Shown piece by piece: positions 24,626 through 33,462 of a DNA stretch of 64,000 nucleotides. The position numbers and the translations under genes are program-made. Source of the stretch: Alphaproteobacteria bacterium (GTDB lineage: Bacteria; Pseudomonadota; Alphaproteobacteria; Micropepsales; Micropepsaceae); contig JACADY010000011.1 of the NCBI GenBank assembly GCA_013389115.1, positions 21,195 to 85,194 on the forward strand. Direction: 5' to 3'. A model generated the notes under the pieces. That model saw nothing but the letters and a program-made list of their open reading frames with translations, was not told the DNA's origin and made no database searches. The stretch's first letter is position 1. Each line of letters begins with the position of its first letter.

Positions 24626-26089
24626 TCAGGCGCCGAGCCCGCCCATGGCCAGATACTTAATCTCAAGGAATTCCTCGATGCCGTACTTCGAGCCCTCGCG
24701 ACCCATGCCGCTTTCCTTCATGCCGCCAAAGGGCGCCACTTCGGTCGAGATGATGCCCTCATTGATGCCGACGATTCCATATTCAAGCCCCTCGGCCACC
24801 CGCCAGACGCGGCCGAGATCGCGCGCGTAGAAATAGGCCGCGAGGCCATATTCGGTGTCATTGGCGAGCCTCACCGCGTCTTCCTCAGTGCGGAACCGAA
24901 AGAGTGTGGCGACGGGTCCAAAAATCTCTTCGCGCGCAATCCGCATCTGCGGCGTCACTTCGGTTATCACGGTCGGCGCGTAGAATGTGCCGCCCAAGGC
25001 ATGGCGCTTGCCTCCCGTCACGATCTTCGCGCCCTGGCCGAGTGCTTCGGCGACAAGCTGCTCGACCTTCTCCACCGCGGCCTCGTTGATGAGGGGACCT
25101 TGCGCGATGCCGGGCTCCAGGCCGTTGCCAACCTTCATTGCGGATGCGGCCTTGGCGAGTTTTCCGGCAAAGGCGTCGTAGACCTTTTCCTGGACGAGGA
25201 ACCGGTTCGCGCACACGCAAGTCTGCCCCATGTTGCGGTACTTGGAGGCCATTGCGCCCTCGACCGCCGCATCGATATCGGCGTCCTCAAACACGATGAA
25301 GGGCGCATTGCCGCCCAGCTCCATCGATACTTTCTTGACGGTGCCAGCGCATTGGCGGATGAGGACCTTGCCGATCTCGGTCGAGCCGGTGAAGGAGAAC
25401 TTCCGCACCAGCGGATTGCCGGTCAGTTCTGCCCCCACGCGTGAGGAATGGCGCGTGGTGATGACATTGAAGACGCCCTTTGGAATCCCGGCACGCCTTG
25501 CAAGCTCGGCCAGCGCCAGGGCGGAGAGGGGCGTCTCGCCGGCGGGCTTGATGATGATCGGGCAGCCTGCCGCCAGCGCTGGCCCTGCCTTGCGGGTGAT
25601 CATAGCGTTGGGGAAGTTCCAAGGCGTCACCGCGGCGACGACACCCACCGGCTCCTTCAGAACAACGATGCGCCGGCCCCCCGCATTTTGCGGGATGACA
25701 TCGCCGTAAATGCGCTTTCCCTCTTCGGCGAACCATTCGATGAAGGAGGCGCCATAGGCGACCTCCCCCCGGCTTTCGGCAAGCGGCTTACCCTGCTCGG
25801 CCGTCATGATAACCGCCAAATCCTCTTGATTGGCCATCATGAGGTCGAACCATTTGCGCATCAGGCCTGCGCGATCCTTTGCCGTTCGGGCACGCCAGGG
25901 GCCCCAGGCCGCGCTCGCTGCCATGATTGCGCGACGGGTTTCTTCCTCCAACAGGTCTGGAACCTCCGCCAGAACCTCTCGCGTTGCAGGATTGGTGACG
26001 GCGAAGGTGGCGCCGCTGTCCGCGCCCGTCCATTCACCGTCGATGTAGCACTTCGACACCAGGAGCGTGGGGTCTTTGAGGGGGTGCAT
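24626..26089 (-). CDS. gabD: NAD(P)-dependent succinate-semialdehyde dehydrogenase
   Basis: The 487-residue aldehyde dehydrogenase has ATG 26089 chosen because GGAGG lies 8 bp upstream; much longer in-frame starts run into terC. The N-terminal VSKCYIDGEW, cofactor-site VTPWNFP, SFTGSTEIGK, general-base Glu in VSMELGGNAPFIVF and catalytic Cys in GQTCVCANR are all present. The best-fitting substrate is succinic semialdehyde, given the nearby gabT. A broader aldehyde range is possible. It is divergent from terC. Confidence 0.9.
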   Translation of the reverse strand: MHPLKDPTLLVSKCYIDGEWTGADSGATFAVTNPATREVLAEVPDLLEEETRRAIMAASAAWGPWRARTAKDRAGLMRKWFDLMMANQEDLAVIMTAEQGKPLAESRGEVAYGASFIEWFAEEGKRIYGDVIPQNAGGRRIVVLKEPVGVVAAVTPWNFPNAMITRKAGPALAAGCPIIIKPAGETPLSALALAELARRAGIPKGVFNVITTRHSSRVGAELTGNPLVRKFSFTGSTEIGKVLIRQCAGTVKKVSMELGGNAPFIVFEDADIDAAVEGAMASKYRNMGQTCVCANRFLVQEKVYDAFAGKLAKAASAMKVGNGLEPGIAQGPLINEAAVEKVEQLVAEALGQGAKIVTGGKRHALGGTFYAPTVITEVTPQMRIAREEIFGPVATLFRFRTEEDAVRLANDTEYGLAAYFYARDLGRVWRVAEGLEYGIVGINEGIISTEVAPFGGMKESGMGREGSKYGIEEFLEIKYLAMGGLGA

Positions 26090-26207
26090 GGGTCCGGCCT
26101 CCATCGTTGCCAAAGACTTTATTGTGATCGTTATACGCTTCACAGCCATTCGGGGACACCCCCGCACCGCCAAGTGCGGCAATCGCGCTTGATCGCGGAA
26201 GGGCTCG

Positions 26208-26984
26208 ATGCTTAGGGTCAGGCGACGCCTCGCCACGCCCACAAACGGAACCCCACCCTTGCTCGAACTTCTTGCCAGCCCTGAAGCCTGGGCCAGCCTC
26301 TTGACGCTCACGGCCCTTGAGATCGTCCTTGGCATCGACAACGTCATCTTCCTGTCGATCGTGGCAAGCCGCCTTCCCGCGCACCAGCAGCGCCAAGCGC
26401 GCCAGATCGGGCTTGCGCTCGCGCTTCTCATGCGGATCGGCCTGCTCCTCTCGATCGCATGGATTGCAAGCCTTGAGGAACCGGTCTTCGAGGTCTTCGA
26501 CCATGACGTCTCCTGGCGCGATATCATCCTCATCGGCGGAGGGCTGTTCCTTTTGACCAAAGGGACGCGCGAAATTCACGACATGATGGAAGGCGAGCAC
26601 GGCGACGGGCAGAGCCGCCCCACCATCGGATTTGCCTCCGCCATCACGCAGATCGTGATGCTCGACATCGTGTTTTCGCTCGATTCCGTCATTACCGCCG
26701 TCGGCATGGCCGAACAGATTGAGATCATGGTCGCCGCCGTTGTCATCGCCGTCATCGTGATGCTGGTCGCCTCCGAGCCCGTCAGCGCCTTTGTCAATCA
26801 GCACCCGACCGTCAAGATGCTGGCGCTGGCGTTCCTGCTGCTCGTCGGCGTCGCGCTTATCGCGGATGGCATTCATTTCCATATCCCGCGCGGGTATATC
26901 TACTTTGCCATCGCCTTCTCGGCGGGCGTCGAAGCCCTCAACCTCATCGCCGCGCGCAGGCGAACCAAAGGCAAACCCCATTGA
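26208..26984 (+). CDS. TerC-family integral membrane protein
   Basis: The 258-residue protein has about seven membrane helices. The family's acidic membrane motifs are visible: ALEIVLGIDNVIFLSIVASRLP near residue 37 and MLDIVFSLDSVITAVGM near 150. TerC/Alx proteins are linked to manganese export or metal resistance in the inner membrane. GAAGGG precedes the start. Its stop overlaps the start of the ExoD-like gene (TGATG), so they form an operon. I saw no Mn riboswitch in the leader. Confidence 0.88.
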   Translation: MLRVRRRLATPTNGTPPLLELLASPEAWASLLTLTALEIVLGIDNVIFLSIVASRLPAHQQRQARQIGLALALLMRIGLLLSIAWIASLEEPVFEVFDHDVSWRDIILIGGGLFLLTKGTREIHDMMEGEHGDGQSRPTIGFASAITQIVMLDIVFSLDSVITAVGMAEQIEIMVAAVVIAVIVMLVASEPVSAFVNQHPTVKMLALAFLLLVGVALIADGIHFHIPRGYIYFAIAFSAGVEALNLIAARRRTKGKPH

Positions 26985-27679
26985 TGGCCGAGGAAGATCA
27001 AAGCCTCGAAGTGGCCGAAGGCTCGGGCAAGGCGGACGATGACCATCGCTCGACCTCGCAGATCCTGCTCGCGCTCGTCCAGGATCACGGCCATGAGCGC
27101 ATTTCGGTGCGGGACCTCCTTGAGGGACTTGGCGAACGCGGCTTCGGCTTTGCGTTCCTCATGTTTGCGATACCCGCCGCCATGCCAGGGCCGCCCGGCT
27201 TTGGCTCACTCTTCGGCATTCCGCTGATGATGTTCGCCGGGCAGATGGTCATGCGGATGCCCTCGCCCTGGCTGCCGGCCTTCATCGCCGATCGCAGTTT
27301 CGCGCGCAGCGACCTTGAAAAGATCGTCAGGATGGCCCTGCCCTACATGCAATGGGTGGAGCGCCTGTGCAAACCGCGCCTCGACTTTGCCGTGCTGGGC
27401 GTGGGGGAAGTGCTGCTCGGCCTGCTCGTCTTCATCCTTGCCTTTGTGCTGTTTCTGCCAGGCCCGGGGACGAATTTCCTGCCCGGCATTTCCATTTTGT
27501 TCCTTTCCATCGCCCTTATCGAGCGCGACGGCCTTCTGGTGCTGCTGGGGACCGTGTTCTCTTTCGCCATGCTCGTGCTTGCGGTATGGGGCGTATGGCT
27601 TTTCATCGTCGAGATCATTCCCTTTGCCTGGATGTGGATCCTTTGGTTCTGGGATGGGATCGTCGGTCTCTTTGGATAG
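26984..27679 (+). CDS. ExoD-family membrane protein
   Basis: The 231-residue protein has a polar N-terminus and at least four hydrophobic stretches. The ExoD domain begins at HERISVRDLLEGLGERGFG and continues with MFAIPAAMPGPPGFGSLFGIP. ExoD was found through exopolysaccharide and nodulation phenotypes in Rhizobium; its molecular role is unknown, and a transport or alkali-tolerance role has been suggested. ATG 26984 overlaps the terC stop, showing coupling. Confidence 0.85.
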   Translation: MAEEDQSLEVAEGSGKADDDHRSTSQILLALVQDHGHERISVRDLLEGLGERGFGFAFLMFAIPAAMPGPPGFGSLFGIPLMMFAGQMVMRMPSPWLPAFIADRSFARSDLEKIVRMALPYMQWVERLCKPRLDFAVLGVGEVLLGLLVFILAFVLFLPGPGTNFLPGISILFLSIALIERDGLLVLLGTVFSFAMLVLAVWGVWLFIVEIIPFAWMWILWFWDGIVGLFG

Positions 27680-27737
27680 GAACGGACACTCGTTCTGGTT
27701 GATTTGCATTCAGCGGCGTAATGCAGCACCTTCGCCT

Positions 27738-27831
27738 CGCTGGAAGGTATCGGTATGTAAACTTCCCCTGTGGCACAGGGTTCGTTGGCACCCGGGGTGC
27801 AAGACTTCCCAGCGGCCGGCTTCCGCCGCTG
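27738..27831 (+). ncRNA. Candidate structured leader RNA of the TauE/SafE gene
   Basis: In the 226-bp gap before the exporter, a long-range stem (27738-27746 with 27805-27814, one bulge) would enclose two hairpins: CCCTG/CAGGG at 27766-27780 and GCACC/GGTGC at 27788-27800. The 3' strand of that stem also forms a perfect 7-bp hairpin with 27825-27831 (CAGCGGC/GCCGCTG). The two folds exclude each other, as in a riboswitch. It matches no riboswitch class that I can identify; computation is needed. Confidence 0.4.
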
Positions 27832-27905
27832 TGCCAGTGCGAGACAGGCCTTAAGGCCGCCGCGCTTTCCAAGGGAGCCTTTTCTGTAATCGTGGGTGAG
27901 GGTCG

Positions 27906-28655
27906 ATGGACGATTTCTACTTTTTCGCCCTGGTCGGCTTTGGCGCGCAGCTTATCGATGGAGCCCTTGGCATGGGCTTTGGGATCATTTCATCGACCGT
28001 CCTGCTTGCCAGCGGCGTCCCTCCGGCGGTCGTCACTGCCAGTACGCATTCCGCCAAATCGTTTACCAACGCCGCGGCCGGCATGTCCCATTATCTCGCC
28101 AAAAACGTCGACTTCGCGCTGTTCCTGCGGCTGACCCTGACTGGGGTTGCGGGCGGCATCGCGGGGGTGTTCGTCGTCTCATATGTGCACGCCGATGTCC
28201 TGCGCCCGATCATTGCCGTCTATCTCTTCTTGATGGGCGCCTACATCATCTGGCGCGCCTTCAGGTCCGATGCGTCTGCGACCGACTACTCCATGAGTGC
28301 GGCTGCGCCTGCCGGGCTCATCGCGGGATTCCTCGATTCAGTGGGCGGTGGCGGCTGGGGGCCGGTGGCGACTTCGACCCTTGTCGGACGCGGCGGCGCG
28401 CCGCGCTATGTCATCGGCACGGTGACCTTGGCGGAGTTTTTCGTCAGCATCGTCGTCGTCGCCATTCTCCTCCTGCAAGGCAAGGCGGGCGACATCGATG
28501 TCATGGGCGGTCTTGTGCTGGGCGGGCTCGTGGCGGCGCCCCTTGCGGGCTGGTCGATCCGATTCCTTCCCGCGCGCGGCCTCATGGCCGGCGTCGGCGT
28601 TCTCGTGATTGCGATATCCAGCCTGATGCTGATCCGTCTGCTCGGCTTTGTGTGA
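27906..28655 (+). CDS. Sulfite exporter TauE/SafE family protein
   Basis: The 249-residue inner-membrane protein has about eight hydrophobic helices. Family motifs are the N-terminal AQLIDGALGMGFGIIS, a Ser/Thr-rich ASTHSAKSFTNAAAG and a second GFLDSVGGGGWGPVATSTL repeat. TauE/SafE proteins export sulfite, sulfoacetate or similar organosulfur anions; the substrate here cannot be told. It is convergent with the leucine dehydrogenase gene and has a possible regulatory leader RNA. Confidence 0.9.
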   Translation: MDDFYFFALVGFGAQLIDGALGMGFGIISSTVLLASGVPPAVVTASTHSAKSFTNAAAGMSHYLAKNVDFALFLRLTLTGVAGGIAGVFVVSYVHADVLRPIIAVYLFLMGAYIIWRAFRSDASATDYSMSAAAPAGLIAGFLDSVGGGGWGPVATSTLVGRGGAPRYVIGTVTLAEFFVSIVVVAILLLQGKAGDIDVMGGLVLGGLVAAPLAGWSIRFLPARGLMAGVGVLVIAISSLMLIRLLGFV

Positions 28656-28672
28656 TCACGTTCCTCATCCAA

Positions 28673-29743
28673 TCAGGAACATTCGCACGACTCGCGCGGG
28701 ATGACGCCCGCCGCCACACGCTCCCGTGCGATCGCGTCGGCAATGACGTTTGGGGGTAGGCCTTCCCTGTCGGCGCGAACGAAAATTTCCATCAGCGTTT
28801 GCCCTATCGCGAGTACCCGCGCCTCGATCTCACTATCCGACCAGGCGAAGATCTGACCGGCGACGCGAATGATGCCGCCCCCGTTGATCACGTAGTCGGG
28901 CGCATAAAGCACGCCCTTCTCCTTCAACATCACGCCATGGCGATCCTCCGCCAGCTGATTGTTCGCACCGCCAGCGATCACCTTCGCTCTCAAAGTCGCG
29001 ATCGAGGCGTCGTTGAGGGTCGCGCCGAGGGCACACGGGCTCACCACATCGCACTCAGCACCAAGGATTTCAGTGGGCGCGACGGCACGGGCATCGAACT
29101 CTTCCTCGGCCAGCTTAACGCGCGCCGACGCCACATCCGAGACGACGAGCCTTGCGCCCGCCTTGGCGAGATGACGGCAGAGATCATAGCCGACGGCACC
29201 CAGACCCTGAACGGCGACGCGCACGCCCTTGAGATCATCCGTGTGCAGACGATGCCGCACGGCGGCCTTCAACCCCTCGAACACACCAAGCGCTGTGAGC
29301 GGGCCTGAATCTCCGCCAGTCTTGCCGGCCTGCGTATAGCCGGCCACATATTTCGTCGTGCGGGCGATCACCGGCATATCGGCCGGCGTCATGCCCACGT
29401 CCATGGCCGTGATGTAACGCCCGCCCAGTCCCTCGACGGCTCGCCCATAGGCGGAAAGAAGGGCTTCCGTCTTGGCCGTCGCGGGATCGGCAATGATCAC
29501 GGCCTTGCCGCCACCCAATGGCAGGCGTGCCATCGCGCTCTTGTAGGTCATGCCGCGCGACAGGCGCAAAGCATCCGTCAATGCCACCGACGAGTTTGAA
29601 TAGGGCACCATGCGTGTGCCGCCGCAGGCGGGTCCGAGGTTCGAATTGTGGACCGCGATGATGGCCTTCAACCCCGCCTTCTCGTCGCGAACGAATAGGA
29701 TTTCCTCATGCGCGTCAAAGTCGGGCATTTCGAACACAGACAT
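28673..29743 (-). CDS. Leucine/phenylalanine-type amino-acid dehydrogenase
   Basis: The 356-residue Glu/Leu/Phe/Val dehydrogenase deaminates an amino acid to its 2-oxo acid with NAD+. ATG 29743 follows AGAGGAAAG. The catalytic-lysine region is MARLPLGGGKAVII, and KGVRVAVQGLGAVGYDLCRHLA is the nucleotide-binding fold. It lies 22 bp after the indolepyruvate oxidoreductase gene in the same direction, so the pair would turn an amino acid into an acyl-CoA. Leucine or phenylalanine are both possible substrates; the divergent phhA favours an aromatic amino acid. Confidence 0.88.
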   Translation of the reverse strand: MSVFEMPDFDAHEEILFVRDEKAGLKAIIAVHNSNLGPACGGTRMVPYSNSSVALTDALRLSRGMTYKSAMARLPLGGGKAVIIADPATAKTEALLSAYGRAVEGLGGRYITAMDVGMTPADMPVIARTTKYVAGYTQAGKTGGDSGPLTALGVFEGLKAAVRHRLHTDDLKGVRVAVQGLGAVGYDLCRHLAKAGARLVVSDVASARVKLAEEEFDARAVAPTEILGAECDVVSPCALGATLNDASIATLRAKVIAGGANNQLAEDRHGVMLKEKGVLYAPDYVINGGGIIRVAGQIFAWSDSEIEARVLAIGQTLMEIFVRADREGLPPNVIADAIARERVAAGVIPRESCECS

Positions 29744-29765
29744 CGGCACTTTCCTCTTTGTCGGG

Positions 29766-32700
29766 TTACTCAGCGGCGATCCGCTCTGGCGGGGTGGCGA
29801 AGGCGGCTTTGAGCGCCGTCTCATTCTCTTTCATCTTTTTGTAGTTGGCCAGTTTCACATGGCCAAAGCCCTTGACCTCCTGCGCGGCCGAAGCCAGGCG
29901 CACGGCGTGAGCGTGGTTTTCCGGCTTCAGATTCGCCGCGATGTCGCGCAGCAGTGCCTCATAATCCTCAATCATTTGGCGCTCGAGCCGGCGTTCCTGT
30001 GTGTAGCCAAAAATGTCGAGGGGGGTGCCGCGCAGCCTCTTCAGGCTTGCAAGGAGATGAAAGCCCCATTTCATCCAGGGCCCGAACGCAACTTTCTTAG
30101 GAATGCCCGTGTCGGGATCCGCCTGCGCCAACACCGGCGGGGCGAGGTGATACTTGATCTTGAAGTTGCCGGCGAAGTTCTCGGCGATTTTGCGCTCGAA
30201 GCTACCGTCCGTGTAAAGCCGTGCGACCTCATATTCGTCCTTGTAGGCCATCAGCTTGAAAAGCGATTTTGCGGCGGCCTCGGCGAGGCCGGTTCGGCCC
30301 GGAACCCGCTGCTCTTCCGCCTTGCGCAGATGCGCGATGAGCGTTTCAAACTTCTGCGCGTAGGCCCTGTTCTGATAGGCCGCGAGGAAATCGCTGCGCC
30401 TCGCGATGAGTTCAGCGAGCGACCTGGCAAAGGGCCGCATCACGTCGGCCTCCAGCCCGGCAAGACGGCGCGCCGCCATTTCGTCATGCGCGGCAAGGCG
30501 GCCAAGGGCGAAGGCGCGCTTGTTCTTTTTTACCTCGGCCCCATTCAACTCAATCGCGCGCAATATCGCCTCGGAAGAGATGGGGATGAGGCCCTGCTGA
30601 TAGGCAAAACCAGTCAACAGCATGTTGGCGTAGATCTGATCGCCAAGCAGGCGCACGGCCAGCTCATCCGCGTCCACGCTTGCGCAGGATTTGGACGCCT
30701 TGCGCAGGCGCGCGATCATGCCCGCGACGTCATAGGCAATGGCGGCATCGCGAATGAAGCCCGCGGTGGGCACAAGCGCGCCATTGACGACAGCGCGCGT
30801 GCGCTGAAGGTGCGCTGTGTCGATGGTCTCGGGCTTTGCCGCGACGACCATGTCACAGGCAAGAATGAGATCGGCGCCAAGGCTCGTCACCCGCGGCCCA
30901 TGAATGCGGCCCTTGCTTGGCGCGATGCGGACATAGGACGTCACGCCGCCGCCCTTTTGCGCAAGGCCCATCATATCGAGCACGGTCGCCGAGCTTCCCT
31001 CTATATGAGCCGCCGTGCCCAGAATGGCGCCGATCGAAGTCACGCCCGTGCCGCCGATGCCGGTAATGACGATGTTATAGCCATCACCCGCAAGCGCCGG
31101 GAGCGCCGGTTCCGGCACGTCGATGGGGGATTCGCCGCCATTCGTCGCACGGCTCCTCAGCCGCACATCTCCCTCGATCGTCACGAAGGATGGGCAAAAG
31201 CCGTTGATGCAGGAATAGTCCTTGTTGCACGAGCTCTGATTGATCTCACGCTTGCGGCCGAATTCCGTCTCGAGCGGCTCGACCGACAGACAATTGGATT
31301 TCACCGAGCAATCGCCACAGCCCTCGCAGACGAGGTCGTTGATGAAAACGCGCTTCGGCGGATCGATCATCAGGCCGCGCTTGCGGCGGCGGCGCTTTTC
31401 AGCGGCGCAAGTCTGATCATAGATGATGACGGTGACGCCGTCATGCTCACGCAGCTCGCGCTGGATGGCATCCAGCCGGTCGCGGTGCTCAACCTTGGTG
31501 CCGTGCGGGAAAAACTGTGCGCCGGGATATTTGTCGGGATCATCGGAGACGACGACGAGCTTTGCCACGCCTTCCGCCGCGATTTGCCGAGCCAGCACAT
31601 CGACCGGCAATTCGCCGTCCACGTGCTGGCCGCCCGTCATCGCGACCGCGTCGTTATAAAGGAGCTTGTAGGTAATATTCACCTTTGCCGCGACGGCCTG
31701 GCGGATGGCGAGCAGACCGGAATGGAAATAGGTGCCATCGCCGAGATTGGCGAAGATATGCCGTTCATCCGTGAACGGAGCGGTGCCGATCCATGGCACA
31801 CCCTCGCCGCCCATCTGGGTGAACAGATCGGTGCGGCGATCCATGCGCGTCACCATGTAGTGACAGCCAATGCCGGCAAGCGCGCGGGAGCCTTCCGGCA
31901 CCTTGGTCGAGGTGTTGTGCGGGCAGCCCGAGCAGTAATACGGCTGGCGCTCATGAATGATCGAAAGGCCCTGGGTCTCGCGGTTCTTGGCCTCGATGAG
32001 GGCCAGATGCGCTGCCATTTGCGGGCTCCATTGCTCGCGCGGGAAGAAGCGCGAGAGGGCCTTGGCGATCATCGAAGGCGTCAAATCGAGGATCGAGCGC
32101 AGCAGCGGTCTGCCTTCATGGTCGAACTTGCCCTCGACGCGCGGCCGGCCGCTATCGGGCATGTCGTAGATGGCGCTGCGCACCTGGGTTTCGACGAAGT
32201 CGCGCTTTTCCTCGATGACGAGGATCGTCTCCAGTCCTTCGGCGAAACGGCGCACGGGCTCATAGTCGAGCGGCCAGGGCATGCCCACCTTCAACACGCG
32301 CAGGCCAAGTCGCGCAATCTCATGATTGTCGAGCCCGAGATCGATGAGCGCCTGGCGGAAATCCGCATAGGCCTTGCCAGTCGTGACGATGCCGACACGG
32401 GCATTGGGGCTGTCGAGCACCACGCGGTTGAGCACGTTCTCGCGGCTGAAGGCGCGCACGGCCGGCACGCGGAATTCGCGCAGGCGCCGTTCCTGATCCT
32501 GCGGGGTATCACCAAGACGTATGCCGAAGCCTCCCTGCGGCATCTGCACATCGCGCGGCGTGCGGATCTGAAGCCGGTCAGGCGCGACATCGACCGTTGC
32601 AGAGGCATCCATCGTCTCGGCAAGCGCGATCATCGACACCCAGACGCCGGCATAGCGCGACAGCGCCCAGCCGATGAGGCCATAGTCGAGGACTTCCTGG

Positions 32701-33227
32701 ATGCCGCTTGGCGAGAGGATCGGGATTTCCCAATCCATGAAGGCAAACTCGCTTTGGCTGGGGAGGGTCGATGACTTGCAGGCGTGATCATCGCCCGCGA
32801 TCGCAAGGACGCCGCCCTTGCCCCAGGTGCCCGCCGCATTGGCATGACGGAACGCGTCGCCCGAGCGGTCGACGCCAGGGGCCTTGCCGTACCACATGCC
32901 AAAGACGCCGTCGAAGCGGGCGCCGGGATAGAGGTTGACCTGCTGCGTGCCCCATACGGCCGTTACCGCAAGGTCTTCATTCACGCCGGGCTGAAACTTG
33001 AGGTCATGCGCATCGAGAAAGTGCTTCGCCCGCCAAAGCTGCTGGTCAAGCCCGCCCAAGGGCGAGCCGCGATAGCCAGAGATGAAACCCGCCGTGTTGA
33101 GCCCCGCGGCGCGGTCGAGCCGCTTTTGCATCATGGGCAGGCGCACCAGCGCCTGAATTCCGGTGAGAAAGACGCGGCCGCGCTCGACCGCATATTTGTC
33201 ATCAAGTGTCAGCGGATGAATCGTCAT
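29766..33227 (-). CDS. Indolepyruvate ferredoxin oxidoreductase, fused subunits
   Basis: The 1153-residue fusion of the TPP-binding and ferredoxin-oxidoreductase gamma-type domains converts aryl- or branched-chain pyruvates plus CoA to acyl-CoA, CO2 and reduced ferredoxin. The N-terminal part binds substrate and TPP (GDGTYFHSG near residue 490). Around residue 630-680 is a ferredoxin-like segment (CEGCGDCSVKSNC, then CNKDYSCINGFC). The gamma domain starts at ITGIGGTGVTS. Such long fused forms are typical of alphaproteobacteria. The start has AAAGG upstream. It heads the operon with the dehydrogenase and is divergent from phhA. Confidence 0.93.
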   Translation of the reverse strand: MTIHPLTLDDKYAVERGRVFLTGIQALVRLPMMQKRLDRAAGLNTAGFISGYRGSPLGGLDQQLWRAKHFLDAHDLKFQPGVNEDLAVTAVWGTQQVNLYPGARFDGVFGMWYGKAPGVDRSGDAFRHANAAGTWGKGGVLAIAGDDHACKSSTLPSQSEFAFMDWEIPILSPSGIQEVLDYGLIGWALSRYAGVWVSMIALAETMDASATVDVAPDRLQIRTPRDVQMPQGGFGIRLGDTPQDQERRLREFRVPAVRAFSRENVLNRVVLDSPNARVGIVTTGKAYADFRQALIDLGLDNHEIARLGLRVLKVGMPWPLDYEPVRRFAEGLETILVIEEKRDFVETQVRSAIYDMPDSGRPRVEGKFDHEGRPLLRSILDLTPSMIAKALSRFFPREQWSPQMAAHLALIEAKNRETQGLSIIHERQPYYCSGCPHNTSTKVPEGSRALAGIGCHYMVTRMDRRTDLFTQMGGEGVPWIGTAPFTDERHIFANLGDGTYFHSGLLAIRQAVAAKVNITYKLLYNDAVAMTGGQHVDGELPVDVLARQIAAEGVAKLVVVSDDPDKYPGAQFFPHGTKVEHRDRLDAIQRELREHDGVTVIIYDQTCAAEKRRRRKRGLMIDPPKRVFINDLVCEGCGDCSVKSNCLSVEPLETEFGRKREINQSSCNKDYSCINGFCPSFVTIEGDVRLRSRATNGGESPIDVPEPALPALAGDGYNIVITGIGGTGVTSIGAILGTAAHIEGSSATVLDMMGLAQKGGGVTSYVRIAPSKGRIHGPRVTSLGADLILACDMVVAAKPETIDTAHLQRTRAVVNGALVPTAGFIRDAAIAYDVAGMIARLRKASKSCASVDADELAVRLLGDQIYANMLLTGFAYQQGLIPISSEAILRAIELNGAEVKKNKRAFALGRLAAHDEMAARRLAGLEADVMRPFARSLAELIARRSDFLAAYQNRAYAQKFETLIAHLRKAEEQRVPGRTGLAEAAAKSLFKLMAYKDEYEVARLYTDGSFERKIAENFAGNFKIKYHLAPPVLAQADPDTGIPKKVAFGPWMKWGFHLLASLKRLRGTPLDIFGYTQERRLERQMIEDYEALLRDIAANLKPENHAHAVRLASAAQEVKGFGHVKLANYKKMKENETALKAAFATPPERIAAE

Positions 33228-33462
33228 CTGCGACCTTTCTCCCCCTTGTCAAATCGACTTTGTCCTCCACTCAAACCATACGCAGGAACGATGCTCATGG
33301 GTTTGCGTTTTCACGCCTCCCATCGACATGAAAGAATAGAAGCAGCGCAGCAAATTGACAGATTATTCGCTTGAGCGGGTGAGGCTTTACTTGGGGCTTT
33401 AGCGGGGGTCTCATTGCGCAAGAAGCGGCGATTTCATTCGCTTCACCCTTGGAGGCAAGGCC

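Noticed and set aside
26090..26207. Mn-responsive yybP-ykoY riboswitch before the TerC-family gene
   Set aside because: The leader is only about 118 bp, shared with gabD, and lacks the conserved loop sequences.
27720..27905. Cobalamin riboswitch before the TauE/SafE gene
   Set aside because: A stretch near 27830 vaguely resembles the B12 box, but the conserved core including GCAACTGT is missing.
29610..32774. A 1054-codon open frame on the plus strand opposite the indolepyruvate oxidoreductase gene
   Set aside because: It is the antisense shadow of a GC-rich conserved gene; its translation is Arg/His-rich and matches nothing, while the minus-strand frame has clear domains.
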